A stretch of DNA of 64,000 bases from Centropus unirufus (Eukaryota > Chordata > Aves > Cuculiformes > Centropidae): positions 469,418 to 533,417 of the forward strand of contig VYZI01000204.1 of the NCBI GenBank assembly GCA_013397695.1, given 5' to 3'. The notes beneath the pieces were generated by a model. It searched no databases and was not told the DNA's origin. It saw only the letters and a program-made list of their open reading frames with translations. The position numbers and the translations under genes are program-made. Positions 36,101 through 47,600 of this stretch are shown here, in pieces; positions within the stretch are counted from its first letter, which is position 1; each line of letters starts with the position of its first letter.

Positions 36101-39100
36101 AAAGGTCTCCACAGAAGTCAGTGAAGAGCTCTGCTCAAAAGGCTTCTGGCACATTATTCGTCCTGGATAATTAGCCAAGCTGGAAAAAAAATATTTCATT
36201 ACATTTTTCTTACTAATCTATAATATTTCAGCTCACAGGCTGACAAACATGCAGACAGTCAGAACGAGAGCGCAGCCTCCTGGTAAGTAATCCAAACACT
36301 AGTACCATTTTAATAATTAATATAGCTGTAACATAGAGGTTTTTCATACAACAATGTTTTCTCTGACTGAATCAACTCTATGAAACGCCCTTTACCTCTT
36401 CTTGCACACCTTGGCTGGTTCTTTCCACAAAAGTGAAAAAAATTCCTGTATTCCATGGAAAAGCCTCTCTGGCTTGAGGATACAACAACCAACAGAAATA
36501 AAGGAAAACAGATGTTCAGCCTCAGGGATGTTTTTAAGGGCTCATTGTCCTTAATAAACTCTTAAGTTTAAGAATTATCTGCTGTTTTTGTTCACATCAT
36601 GATGCCATGCCTGGATGTGCTTTTCAGTAATTATTGCTGTGTTGATTTTAATCATTCTATTTTATAAAAGTTGTAACTAATATTTTAGGTATAAATTAAG
36701 CAGCTTTGCCATGCCTGTCCAAAAGGCACAGGCTAGATTTTTCTTGCATGCTAATATTATTCTGACTTTTCAGCCAATGAATACCCACAGCTTCTCCTGC
36801 AATTACCCAAACAAAACGAAATAATCTGTTTAAATATTGATGGAAAAGCACAGTCTTCTGTCCACCTGCTGTCCGATCCAGAGCAAGGTGAGTGAGCTAC
36901 ATTACCCCTGACACCAAGGATAAAGAGAATCCCTTTGGTCTATGAGAGCAGTTGGTGTCTTTGGGAACCTTTTTGGGAAGGGCCATATCATGTCTTCTGC
37001 CATGGAGCAGAGAGGCTGTGGTTAATTTTTCCTTTCCATACCAACTTTCAGTGTGTAAGGGTGGAGAGCACTTCTCGCAGACCTGGTTGTGGGGCACCTC
37101 CTTCTCCTCCTGGTCTCCACAGCCTCTTGTCTTTTCCCCACCCAGCCCCTGGGGGCTTCTGAGGGTGCAGAGACCTTGAACCCCATGCTCCCTCCATGCT
37201 AATGGAGGAGAAAAGCTCTTCAAGCACTACAGTTTCCCTGTGTTCCTGTACTTGGAGCAGCGTTGATGCCAGGCGCTGGCTGGCAGCCGCTTGGGTGTCA
37301 GCAGAGCCACCTCTGTGAGAGGAGGTGGCAACATGGGGGTAAACAGGCCATGGTGACCTCACGTGGCACACACAGAGCTGAAATCTGGGGTACCGTGGCT
37401 CCTAGAATGATTGGAGCCCCTGAAGCTGTTTCAGCACCCATGCTGGAGCATTTTATTAAGACCCCTCGTAGCCGAGAAGTGCAGTCACTTGACAGATTTA
37501 TATCGATTGTCTCAAAGGCCTCACCGTGGTGGGGAAGCTTGGAGACCGAACCAACCGCTTCGTGCAGTTTGAAGTGAGCTGTGGGAATCCCCCCACACGA
37601 ATCCACGTCTCCACGGACGAGATCATCCTCAGCCACAACAGCCAGAGCACTCCCCTGCCATGGACCGAGTCAATCACTGCCATCATCCAGGGGTAAGGAG
37701 ACTGAAGTCACCTAAAGTGACCGCTCAGAGGTTACTCCCTCCTGTTCCTGAAAACCTAGTGGGAGAGGTTGACCCTAGATCTTCCAGGCCTAGGCCAGTC
37801 TGGGAAAGGACACTGTGTGCTCCCTGCTCTTGGGACCTGCACAAACATCCCCCAATTCAAACACAGAGAGCAAAAAAGCTTTGATTTTGATTCTCTGTGC
37901 CTGTGTAGGAGAATGAAAACAACTGCCCCGCCAGCTGCCTTTCTGCTTCCACTCCAGAGGCAGAACATTGATATTCCAGAGGAAAGGACTGGCTGTGCGG
38001 CACAGCAGCCCCTGTGCCATCACCAGGCACATTGTGTCCCTCCCGCTGCGGAGCGAATACTGCAAAGTGATGGCTTTGACATTTACCACCTCTCTCGGAC
38101 CTTGCTGGGCTCCACACAGGCTGAGCTTTATTCTTTCTCCTCAGTTTCAGCTATAACTCACGTCTGGGCAGCTGACACTTTTTTATGGGAAGGCATAAAG
38201 TGTTGGAATAGCTGTCTGCAACTAAACACCCACTGTCAGACGAGGGGTGCTTTAAGGATACGCATCATTTTTCTGACTGGTTCGAGCAGGAGCCTTCAGC
38301 AGCACAAGAAAGAGCTGAAAGTAGCTCGTTCCATTTTGCATTGCTGGAATAAAACCCTCCGTGAGGATCTGCTGTTGGGCTGGGGCAGAGAGGACACGCA
38401 GCACTCCCTCGCTTTATAATAACACAAGTCCTAAAACAGCTGCTTTCAACTATTTTTGTAATCCAAACGGAGCCAAGGACGTGCTGGATTCATGCCCATC
38501 TGTAATGTCTTGTCTGCCAAGCAGAAAAAAATGTCATTTTTGTTTTCATCTATCCCAGCATTTCTTGGCTAAAAGAGTGTTTTCAATCAGCAGCATTTCT
38601 TCTGTTTTGGTGTATTTGCAGGCAACCTGGTATGGGAAAGACCTGTTGTGCAGCACACCAACAGAACATGAAATATGTGAAGTCACAAAATGCAAAAATT
38701 AAATTAGTTTAATTAACATCAGCTCGTTAGATACATATTCTCTCTTCCTATTCCTCTTGGAAATAATGTCATCATTCACTTCCTAGGCTGAGAGTCTCAG
38801 TGGAAGCGGGCAGGAGTGTTACAGCATCGTTGCCTGATGCAGTCACTGTAAAAGTTTCCTTATTGAAGTTCCCAGATGCTTTCCTCGGGCTGTATTTCTT
38901 GAACACCGACCGGTTTTCTGACAAAGTCAGTGGAGTTCTGGGTAAGAATCATTACGGATGTATGCAGCAAAGAGGCATGATCTCAAAACTAAGCTCCTGC
39001 AAGGAGAACGCAGTGCTTTCCTTTGAGCCACATCATAAGCCTTTATTCAGATTTTACTTCCCTGGGCCCTGACAAGCTCCCATGGGCAGGCAAGGCAGCC

Positions 39101-40520
39101 CGAATGCTGAAATTCAGGTGGGGGCTAGAGAAACTTTACATTGAAATTATTATTTTTAGATATGTACCATCACCTTTTACTGCACAGTAATCCAGACCCC
39201 GCTGTGAGGAGGGGAGGTCTTACCCTTGAAACATAACAGAATGCTCTTCTACTCATGGGTGATACAATCTGAAATAGATGATTAGGGAGTTAGAAAACAG
39301 TAAAATAAGACTAAAATAATAGTTGGGCTTAGCAACCTTAGCAGTGGAATAACAGTTTACACAGCAAATTCATTTGGTGTCAAACAATGGGCTGTATATA
39401 ATGGATATAAAATAGTAAACAATCAGGGCTGGAAAATGAAAGCCAGTTGGTCCTGAGCATCCCAGCTCCAAAACTCCTGATGGGACTAGAGCTGGAGTTC
39501 AAAAACTTGGCAAACGGAGAAGCTGTGTGCCCTAAACCCACCCAAAACCCGTGACAGCACCTCTGAGCAAAGCTGGATCTGGGCAAGAGCTGGGGGGAAC
39601 AGGAGATCACGATTGAAACACGGGAACTTTCATCCTTACTCACGGGGCTTCGAGTGCACTTTTATTTGTTTTGCTTGCTCTCCGAGGCTGCTTCTCTCAT
39701 GTTTTTGCTGCCATTTATGAATGTTAAATGAACAATGCAATTGCTTCGTCTTTTTACATCATTTGTGTGTCTGTTGCTTAGGTCAATTTTACTCAAAAGC
39801 ACAATTTGAGGATAATTCCAACACCAGCCAGGGAGCTGAGCAAAGACTCCTAACAGTGTCTGGAGCTGAGCACAAGGTCACCAGGTAACAGATATGGGAT
39901 GAGGGCGGGTGATGTACGTGCTGTGAGAAGTATTTTATCAGCTAAAACCAGAGATCAAAACAAATTAAGCAAAGGGAGTGTTTTTCTGCAGGAATACGTC
40001 TCTTTAGTGTATATAACAGGGTCTTGGGCTTGAATTTTTCCCTGGCAGCCTGAATTTGTTGCTTGTTAAGTGATGCTACAAGGCTCAAGGCTCTTGTTTC
40101 ACAGAGGGGGAAATTATAGCCTGGCGCTACGGTTTGCATTCAAAAATGCCAAATAAAGTAAGGTTCTGCTGCTTTGCTGGCGTGGCTGGAGGGAGGCTGT
40201 CTCCTCAACTGGAGTCGCTGTCAGCAAGTGTCTGCGATGGGGATGAAATGCTGTGAGCTCGCCGCTTCTCCTCTCTGTCCCTGTGTGTCCCCGTCCCCGC
40301 TGCCTCCAGCTCTGGGAGCAGAAAGGTGCCAGCTCTGCCCACACTCCAACCCTCTGACTCCATCTGCAAATGTAAGGTTTATTCTGGGCCTGCCCTTTGG
40401 TTACTTTATCACAAGTTTTTTTTCTTGTTTTGCTTGTGTTTCAGGCAATACAGGGAAGATTACAGGCTGGAGTCCACCAGTCGCCCTGTTTCCTGCTGGG
40501 CAATAGATGTAACTCCCTAG
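25210..40520 (+). CDS. ITIH4: ITIH4, inter-alpha-trypsin inhibitor heavy chain 4
   Basis: Twenty coding exons found, about 840 codons, from within the N-terminal VIT domain to TAG at 40518; the signal-peptide exon is not identified. Domain order: VIT (25210-27128), vWA (28934-32314), post-vWA region (33017-34635), short variable linker (35150-36282) and C-terminal heavy-chain domain (36774-40520). Assignment to ITIH4 rests on FELVYEELLKRQLG, KVRPQQLVKHFQ, GRKIEQTRDAL, FCLGFGFDVSY, LWAYLTIQQLL, NFVTPLTSMVVTKP and the ending SCWAIDVTP (human SCWSVEL), on the missing DPHFI site, and on its place next to MUSTN1. Known role: secreted liver acute-phase glycoprotein; not joined to bikunin, and cut in its linker by plasma kallikrein. 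Sequons at NST, NET and NQS. The gene is convergent with ITIH3. One linker junction is not resolved. Confidence 0.93.
28934..32314 (+). CDS. ITIH4: ITIH4 vWA-domain exons (4)
   Basis: Exons 28934-29050, 29562-29730, 30687-30803 and 32133-32314. The vWA fold starts after VVNGYFVHYFAP. The metal site (MIDAS) is complete: D-R-S-G-S in FVIDRSGSMGG, the Thr in SGGTDINRAL, and the Asp in ILLTDGQPTSG. The exon at 30687 is 117 bases, nine fewer than its ITIH3 counterpart. The second intron holds nothing recognisable; the third holds a GAGGAT hexamer microsatellite. Confidence 0.94.
30949..31011 (+). repeat. (GAGGAT)n hexanucleotide microsatellite
   Basis: About ten perfect copies of GAGGAT in the ITIH4 intron between the exons at 30687 and 32133. 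Open in several frames (Asp-Glu on +, His-Pro or Ser on -), which explains the chance open frames over it. Confidence 0.97.
33017..34635 (+). CDS. ITIH4: ITIH4 post-vWA exons (3)
   Basis: Exons 33017-33199, 33731-33870 and 34481-34635 (183, 140 and 155 bases; ITIH3 has 186, 140 and 155). They encode GFYDEVATPIL, NNFKLFFEGSEIVVSGK, IERLWAYLTIQQLLEKS and FVTPLTSMVVTKP, the conserved stretch between the vWA domain and the variable linker. Confidence 0.94.
35150..36282 (+). CDS. ITIH4: ITIH4 linker exons (junction uncertain)
   Basis: Three small exons: 35150-35182 (DNEKSRIIPGT), one starting at 35886 (GSWPPRVRSGGHQ, then KVMLLGSYSARQ) and one ending at 36282 (LTNMQTVRTRAQPP). The last resembles human NMKIEETTMTTQTPAPI. 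The strongest donor of the middle exon (35959|gtgaga) does not keep frame with either acceptor of the third. Frame is kept by 35973|gtgggt with an acceptor before 36239, or by ctag|gtagtt near 35938-35943 with an acceptor before 36232. The linker is far shorter than the human one. Confidence 0.65.
36774..40520 (+). CDS. ITIH4: ITIH4 C-terminal heavy-chain domain exons (5)
   Basis: Exons 36774-36887, 37518-37692, 38787-38941, 39782-39884 and 40445-40520 (TAG). The first is the counterpart of the exon that holds DPHFI in ITIH3, but reads NEYPQLLLQLPKQ. Then follow LLSDPEQGLTVVGKLGD, GLYFLNTDRFSDKVSG, GQFYSKAQFED and the end SCWAIDVTP. Each segment lines up with human ITIH4 (LLSDPEQGVEVTG, LRDTDRFSSHVGG, GQFYQEV, SCWSVEL). 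Confidence 0.92.
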
Positions 40521-40749
40521 AAAAGAGTATTCTGGGCAAGAAAACTATGCAAATGATGCTCTTCCAAGTATTTTTGATGCTTTCTCTCATCAGGAAACCC
40601 ACACAGTTAAAGTCCGTTGCTATAGATAAATGGATAAATATTTTACTTCAAAATAATTATGCTTTCATGATGAGAAAGTGCTTGCTTGCTGTTTGTTAAT
40701 TTAAAAAGGTTTATTGGTTCTGTTGTTGGAGATTTATGCGAATGAACCC

Positions 40750-40755
40750 AATAAA
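40750..40755 (+). promoter_or_regulatory. ITIH4 poly(A) signal AATAAA
   Basis: First AATAAA after the ITIH4 stop codon, 230 bases downstream, in 'gaacccaataaaactgcc'. It gives a short 3' UTR of about 250 bases. Confidence 0.75.
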
Positions 40756-41016
40756 ACTGCCATTATCAGCTCACAGTTTGGATTGGGCACGCAGACTTCG
40801 GTTTCCAAGTAAAAATAAGCAGCAGCATCACCCAATCCAACAAATGTCGCGCAGACTGTAACAGATTTCTAAAGGATGTTCTCTCTGCCCAGTTGCAGGC
40901 GATGGTGCTCTTGAGCCACGTGCTTGGTGACCGCAGGGTGAAGTTCAAAGCAGTATGAGCTCCCCATTTCTCTCATGTTTTGTCTTATGGACAAAAAGCA
41001 GCTTTGATCTGTTGGG

Positions 41017-41235
41017 ATTCATAGAATCATGGAATGGCTTGGGTCAGAAGGGGCCTTAGAGATTATCCAGCTCCAAACCTGTTGCCCTCCCATGGGCAGG
41101 GACACCCTCTCGTCCCGTGACAACGTTGAAAACTGAGTGCTGCAAAGTTTCTGAGGCTTTGCTTTAAAAACCTCTGCAACAAAGAACACTGCCTCATTGT
41201 GAAACAGCCCCTCCAGCAGCCTCTCAACCCTGACA
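41017..41235 (+). mobile_element. CR1 fragment
   Basis: Starts with the typical 'attcatagaatcatggaatg', then 'gcttgggtcagaaggggcct', 'agattatccagctccaaacc' and 'cccatgggcagggacaccct'. It is followed by a T-rich tract at 41248-41287. Confidence 0.8.
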
Positions 41236-42136
41236 TTCAGCAGTTTTTGGTTTGTTTTTTTGTTTTTTTTGTTTTTTGTTTTTTTTGGCACCATTCCTAC
41301 AACGCTCTGCAAACAGTGGAAGATGTTTGACAAACAATGAACAGCTCCAAAGCACACGTAGGGCAAGGGAGGTAAGGACTGTCCTGGGGAAGCCTCAGCA
41401 CCTGGAACATAATTGGTAGTTGTAGTTTCCAGGGGGTTTCATACATTTCAATTCTGAAATTATTTTGTGGGTTCAGTTCCTGTGCATCTTTGAACCCATA
41501 AATACGCCAGCACTTGTAGAAGGTTTAAAAAAGTTGCTTCCCATCCTGCCAATAGTGCAGAACTGGGAAAAACCTTATTGTTTTAAAGCAGTGAGAAAAA
41601 AAAAAAAAGAGAGAAAAAGAGAAAAGAAAAAGAGAAGCAATTTCTTGCCAAAGTCAGTAAGAGAAAGCAAATTATATAATTAGAAGCCTGTTTCTCAACA
41701 GAACCGTGTAGACTTGATGCCATTATGTATTTGTGTGAACTGCTTGTGCTTCCAAGATGCAGGTTTGGGGCTGCGGATTTGGCTGGACAAATTAAACAAC
41801 AGACAGTGTGGAATCTGGGACCTGAAAACACCAGATTGCTGGCTTTGCAGCACCACAAACATGCTTTACCAATATGAAAAGCAGGAAATTCCTGCCACTA
41901 TAAACGAACCCGGTGGTGGAATTGTGTGCTGTAGGTGCTGGGTTTTATCCACGGACTCGCAGCTCTGGGCTGTGGGATGTCCGCCTGCTGCTGCCCGCTC
42001 TCTGCAGGGGCAGCGGAGAGCGCTGAAACGGAGCAGCGAGGCGTTTCACCCACTGCCCTCTGCTCTGAGCAAGGCTCAAGTGTGCGCAGAGCATCCCTGG
42101 ATCCCCAGGCAGCCCTTTTAACACTGCCCCTTGCTG

Positions 42137-42690
42137 CAGAGGAGCGGATCCTGCAGGGAAGCGGATCCTGCAGGGAAGCAGATCCTGCAGGGAAGCGGAT
42201 CCTGCAAAGGATCCTGCAGGGAAGTGGATCCTGCAGGGAAGTGGATCCTGCAGGGAAGCGGATCCTGCAGAGGAGCGGATCCTGCAGGGAAGCGGATCCT
42301 GTAGGGAACCGGATCCTGCAGAGGAGCGGATCCTGCAGGGAAGCGGATCCTGTAGGGAAGCGGATCCTGCAGAGGAGCGGATCCTGCAGGGAAGCGGATC
42401 CTGCAGAGGAGCGGATCCTGCAGAGGAGCGGATCCCGCAGGGAAGCGGATCCCGCAGAGGAGCGGATCCTGCAGAGGAGCGGATCCTGCAGAGGAGCGGA
42501 TCCTGCAGAGGAGCGGATCCTGCAGGGAAGCGGATCCTGCAGAGGAGCAGATCCTGCAGGGAAGCGGATCCTGCAGGGAAGCGGATACTGCAGAGGAGCG
42601 GATCCTGCAGGGGAGCGGATCCTGCAGAGGAGTGGATCCTGCAAAGGATCCTACAGGGAAGTGGATACTGCAGAGAAGCAGACCCTGCTG
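42137..42690 (+). repeat. 17-bp minisatellite, about 33 units
   Basis: Unit gcggatcctgcagggaa, alternating irregularly with gcggatcctgcagagga. Nearly every unit has the adjoining palindromes GGATCC and CTGCAG. Two short 10-base units occur near 42208-42217 and 42642-42651, and a few units have single changes (gatccc, gatact, cctgtag). The ends are more diverged than the middle. Because 17 is not a multiple of three and the unit has no stop triplet, frames stay open on both strands for several hundred bases without being genes. Confidence 0.97.
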
Positions 42691-44291
42691 ACTATGATAG
42701 ATGGGGAAAAAAAACCAAAGTCAGCCTTCCTCCCAGCGACTCCTTCCCCAGGTGCCGTGGCCAGAGCTGCAGAGGGTTCTGCTCTCGCTGTCACCTCCGC
42801 CTGACGGAGCCTCGTGGGTGTCAGAATTGCTGCTGGCTGTGCCCTCAGTGCTGTCCTGTGCCTGCTCAGTGCTGCTGTGCCAGGCCGCTGCGACTCCCAG
42901 ATCCTTTCTCCAACACTGCTTCCCTCTGCACGGGTGCTTGCCATTCCAAAGATGCTCCGTCCTACTCCTTTTCCCTAGAATTGTGTCTTACTTTGTGTTT
43001 AGTCATTCTGCTCCAGTCCTTTCCAAGCCCACAAGAGAGTTCTGATGGGCTCTGACTTGCTTCCCTGCCTTCCCTTGCTCAAGGTGTTGGTTTTAATGGA
43101 GCAATCGAGTACAGGACCAGGCCCGAGGGGCAGTCCCGCAGCTCCTGTCTTGGGATCCAGAAGGAATCATTGCTTTATTTTATCCCACCTAATTCATTAT
43201 CGTAACATAAAAATTCAGAACCATGTAAAACTTTACCTTACTGGTTTCAATTTTTCTGGTCTTCTCTCAATCCTTCCTGCTTCTCTCCGTGCCTTCCTCA
43301 TTTTCAGTAGCTCATTATACCAGCAACTTATCACTTTTTGTAGAAATTAATGTGTTCTTTCCTCATCTTTGTTGAAATTTAGCAAGCAGAAATATCCGAC
43401 CAGTGAAACACCCACCACCCGTGCCCTGCCCCACTCCAAGAATTGGGGTTTTTGTGGTGTCCTACAAATCTTCTGCTTTTAGTACAGAATTTTATTCCTG
43501 GAGGAGGTCCATCTCTTCCATAAATTTAAAAGCCAGCATAATTTTTTTCTCTATTGCTTCCCTCTTTGATTTTTCGGTAGCATTTCTGTTCATTTCTACC
43601 TTTGTTCTTTCAATTTAACCCCTCCTATCTTATACCATCTCTGTTTTTCCTCCTCTTTCCTCACGTGGATCTGCGTTCCAGTTTCCCACCCACTGACTTT
43701 CTCTCCTCATCATGCAACAGCAGGGAAATTTTCTACTTTGCCATGTGAGAACCGCATTGCCTGATTTGATTATAAGAAAGCTCAAAGTAAAAGAAGAATT
43801 CTACTTTTTTGGTTTTTTTGCTTAGAAAAAACAGCTTATAGTGCCTTCCAGTTGAAAATTAATATATATGAACATTTCCTTCCCTGAAATATGTACATCA
43901 ATTCTGTTATGGGAACAGAGGATGGAATTCTACTGGAAGACAGAAAGGCTCTTCCATAAAAGAGATGCTGTCCAAAAGGCAGCTGCTATGACTTAGTGCT
44001 GTTTGGAACTGTAGCTCTCATTAATCGATCAAGAATTGGGCTTTCAAGAGCTAAATTCAAATTAAAATCCTAAACTACAAGAGTCCTGCATGGCACAGCC
44101 CTCAGTACTGAACAGCCAAGTGCTCAGGTGGTTTTAAGCACTATTGAATTATCCTGACCTATGTCCTGGCCTGTCAGCTCTCCCCTTAGGATGAAATTCC
44201 AAACACATCTGGCATCCCAGGCTTTGTGATGCTGGAATGAAAGCAGCAGGAGCTGTTGGAACAACAGAACAAGGAATGAGGTACTGATGCT

Positions 44292-44297
44292 TTTATT
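44292..44297 (-). promoter_or_regulatory. ITIH3 poly(A) signal AATAAA
   Basis: TTTATT on the + strand (AATAAA on -), about 345 bases after the ITIH3 stop codon. It is the first such signal downstream of the gene. Confidence 0.7.
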
Positions 44298-44639
44298 TCA
44301 ATCACTGCTGACACTCAGTTATTGATTTTAAAAGGGATAGAAGGTTCCTGTTATGTTTTACAAAGTAAAGTTTTAAGGCAGGATGTTAAAAAGAGTAAAT
44401 TAATTGAGTGAAATGGGGACACTTCAGGGGACGAGGGATAACTGTGCACGCAAGCAGAACAGCTGCTTAGCACGTAAGGTTTGATCAAACACATGGTAAA
44501 ACTCTGTGAGAATCCATCATTTCTTGGCATTGCCAAGCATGGAAAGTGCATGTATTTTTAATACCTCTTAAAAAGTGAAAAAATACTGTTATTTCAGGCA
44601 AATACTCTGTATAGCCATGAATTCAAAGGAAGTTGTTGG

Positions 44640-47600
44640 CTAAAACAGACTGGGAACAATATAGTCCGTATGAACACCATCTATCAGCCCAGCTCCGTTG
44701 TCATGAACAAACCAGCAAGGAACATCAACGCCATGTGCAGGATCTCTCCTGAAATCCTTCTGCCAGCCCCTGGAAGGGAAACACAGCCATGGGAGCACCG
44801 AAGCAGAGACTGCGCTTTGGCCAGGTAATCTTTGCCAAGGAATGAATTACTTTTTTACCTTGTCACTATCAGTTCATTGTTTTTAATGATCATCGTGGCA
44901 TCAGGCTTCTTGGGATCAGACCCAGGATGAACTTCAAGTATGGTGAAGTTAATAGGGTGGAAAAACTGACCTAAAAATAGAAGCCAAAATCACCGTTTCA
45001 GGCATGTTGCACACATTAAAACTGTAACAAACCAAACAGAAACCCCAGGGTTTCCACGTTCCCATGCTGGTTTCCAGCTCTCCTCAGGTTTTGAATGGAC
45101 AAGCAAATACCGAGTTTTATGTAAGGTTTAACACAAGCCTATGGTGCTGTTTTCTTTTTATAAGTCAGAATTCTGTGCACATAATCTGGGTGTAAGTTCC
45201 AGCTTCTGAGTGCACAGTAACATTAGCCTTTTCTAGGTATCTTCACTCGGTGTCTTGCCTATTCAGTTGCGTTTATTACATTATTACATCCTCTCCAAGT
45301 CTTTAGCTTTTTGCTATCAAATAATGCATGCATTGATCTCTGAAAATTTTGGCTGTGATCACGCTCAGAACAAAGCTGAGATCTAAGGGACCTTTGCACG
45401 CCAGCCAGGATTAGCTTTCTCACCCTTCAGCCCTGCCTGGGCTCGTGCAGGATGCTGCTGGTGCTCTGGGTGCTGTAACGAGCACAGATTTTAAATTACT
45501 TAATGAAGTACAGAGGCAAAGATGATGAGAATAGTGCTGTGTTGGACAGGGAACTGATTTTTCTGTAGCTTGCCGTTCTCACCTGATCTCATAAGTGAAA
45601 ACCGAAAGGCTGCTACCTGTGTATTTTCCAGCACAGAATGTACCAAAACCACCACACTGGCAGAAAATGGGATTCAATGGGGGTCAGAATTTTGATCCCC
45701 GAATTACCAACTTTGCCTTCTACTAGAATATGGAATGTTAGCTAACAGGAGGAAAAGCTTGGATGATGCAAGATGTTCTATGATTTTGATACTTGCTGGT
45801 ACTCTAAGCTGTACCTCAATGTCTTCTTTTTTCACAGGGATGCACTAACTGAGGTTTGGCAAATTTTGATTGAGCAAAACGATGTATTTTCTCGGAGTGC
45901 TTGTACTTAGGAGAAAGGTGATAGAGGAGGAAAGGAGAGATCAAACCATCCAAGAGACTGTAGGAAGGAAAAAAACCCTCTGTAGGTCGGTTTAGCAAGA
46001 TAAAGAGGTTTAAATATGCCAATGAGGACAATGGCTGACAATCATTTTGGCAGCAGCAGAGGAATTTAAGGAAAGATAAAGCAAAACTCAGAGCCCAGAA
46101 TATTTTGTCAGAAATCTTAATATGGCAAATCAATGTCACCTCAGTTTCCTCTGCTACCTCAGTTCAGAAAGGCTACGTACAAGATTGTGTCTGCAAATTA
46201 CGTTGCCTCAGAAGGAAAGACAAGCATGAAAACACTACATGAAGCCATACCTAATAATCCATGGGTCTGTTCAGAGAGTTTATTGCTTTCCAGTGTATAC
46301 AATCCTAGGAAATCTTGGTGGAGAGGATGTTTCTTCCACACTTGGTGCAAAACAATAACGAATGAGGCACCGCTGCCCATTTTTAGCACCAGATTTTTTT
46401 TTCTGTTAATTATCAAAGTTAAACTGAGGAAAGAAGAAAAAAAATTACTTACTCAGGTCATTGTGCTTTGCAGAGTTAATAGCAATGAGAAGAAACTTGA
46501 GAAGAAGAAATATTTCCGATAAATAAACAGGGGGTTATAAATTGCTCAGTATATTTTAAAATAGAGGTTTGCTGCCTAGTTCGGTCTTTATGAATCCACG
46601 TGTGTTCAGAGGCGGCCCTAGACCCATAGTAAATTACACAGGAAAAGGCTACCCAATTTCTTCAGCTTTCAACTTCTCAGCAAAGTTGTTCTACCAATAC
46701 TTGTCCTCTAACAGCAATTAATCCCAGATTGGTTAGTGATGGGTACATACAGCAGCTCATGCTCAGTGATAAAAGTGTTATTGATAAAACTTCTTTGCCT
46801 GGATGCTACCTGACACCTTTTCTTTTCGTTTTGTTTCTGGAAAGACAATCCCTGAAATGTCTAGGTTAGTGCTGGGATAAAGATGATTCGTTTCCATTTG
46901 TGTTAGTGATATCATTAATGTGGATGTCAGAGTAAAAATCAAGTATCTTGTGTAACAGTTTTGTTCCACTGCTCTTTCTTTTCCAGGGCTTTGAGAAGGC
47001 AGTAGTTGTGTTCCAGGCACACAATGAAAATGTAAATGAAGAGGAGGAGGATGAGATGCTTCTCATTTCTTTTCTAAACTTCCTTTTCCACAGGTATAAA
47101 TGATTCTGTAATGGACACACCACACTAAAACTGCACCTTCTGCCAGGACCAAAGGTACCTGTTCTATAAATAGAGAATGATAGAAAAAGGTTTGGGTTGG
47201 TAGGGACCTTAAAGATCATCCAGTTGCAACCCCTGCCAAGGGCAGGGACACCTCTCACTAGAGTAGGCTGCTCAAGGCCCTATCCAGCTTGGCCTTGAAA
47301 TATCCCAATTTCCTTTTTTTTTTAAATGGAGAATGGTTACAGCACATCATTACTTCTTTGTCTGAAAGATTACACACTGTGCCTAAAGTTACTTTTCAAG
47401 TATTGGCAAGGCACTGATGTGTTAGCACAATACCCAATCTGGTCTCACCTTAGTTGTAGTAATAGAAAATCAGGGAGAATTCTTCACTTATTCCAAACAG
47501 AGGAATTTATGAACAATCATTCAGCAGTTAAACAGCGAAGTATTGAGCGGAATCCAGCAGGACTTGGCTCAGTTCTTTTTGTATATTCAGACAATGAACC

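Larger units (their letters stand above)
40760..44291. other. ITIH4-ITIH3 tail-to-tail intergenic region
   Basis: Only about 3.5 kb separates the two poly(A) signals. It holds a CR1 fragment (41017-41235), a T-rich tract (41248-41287), an A/G-rich tract (41592-41640) and the 17-bp minisatellite (42137-42690). The rest shows no supportable gene. Confidence 0.75.

Noticed and set aside
41935..42804. Open frame of 289 codons on + (and 248 codons on - at 41898-42644)
   Set aside because: Both are made by the 17-bp minisatellite, which contains no stop triplet in any frame. The peptide is only the repeat read in rotating frames; no homologue or splice context.
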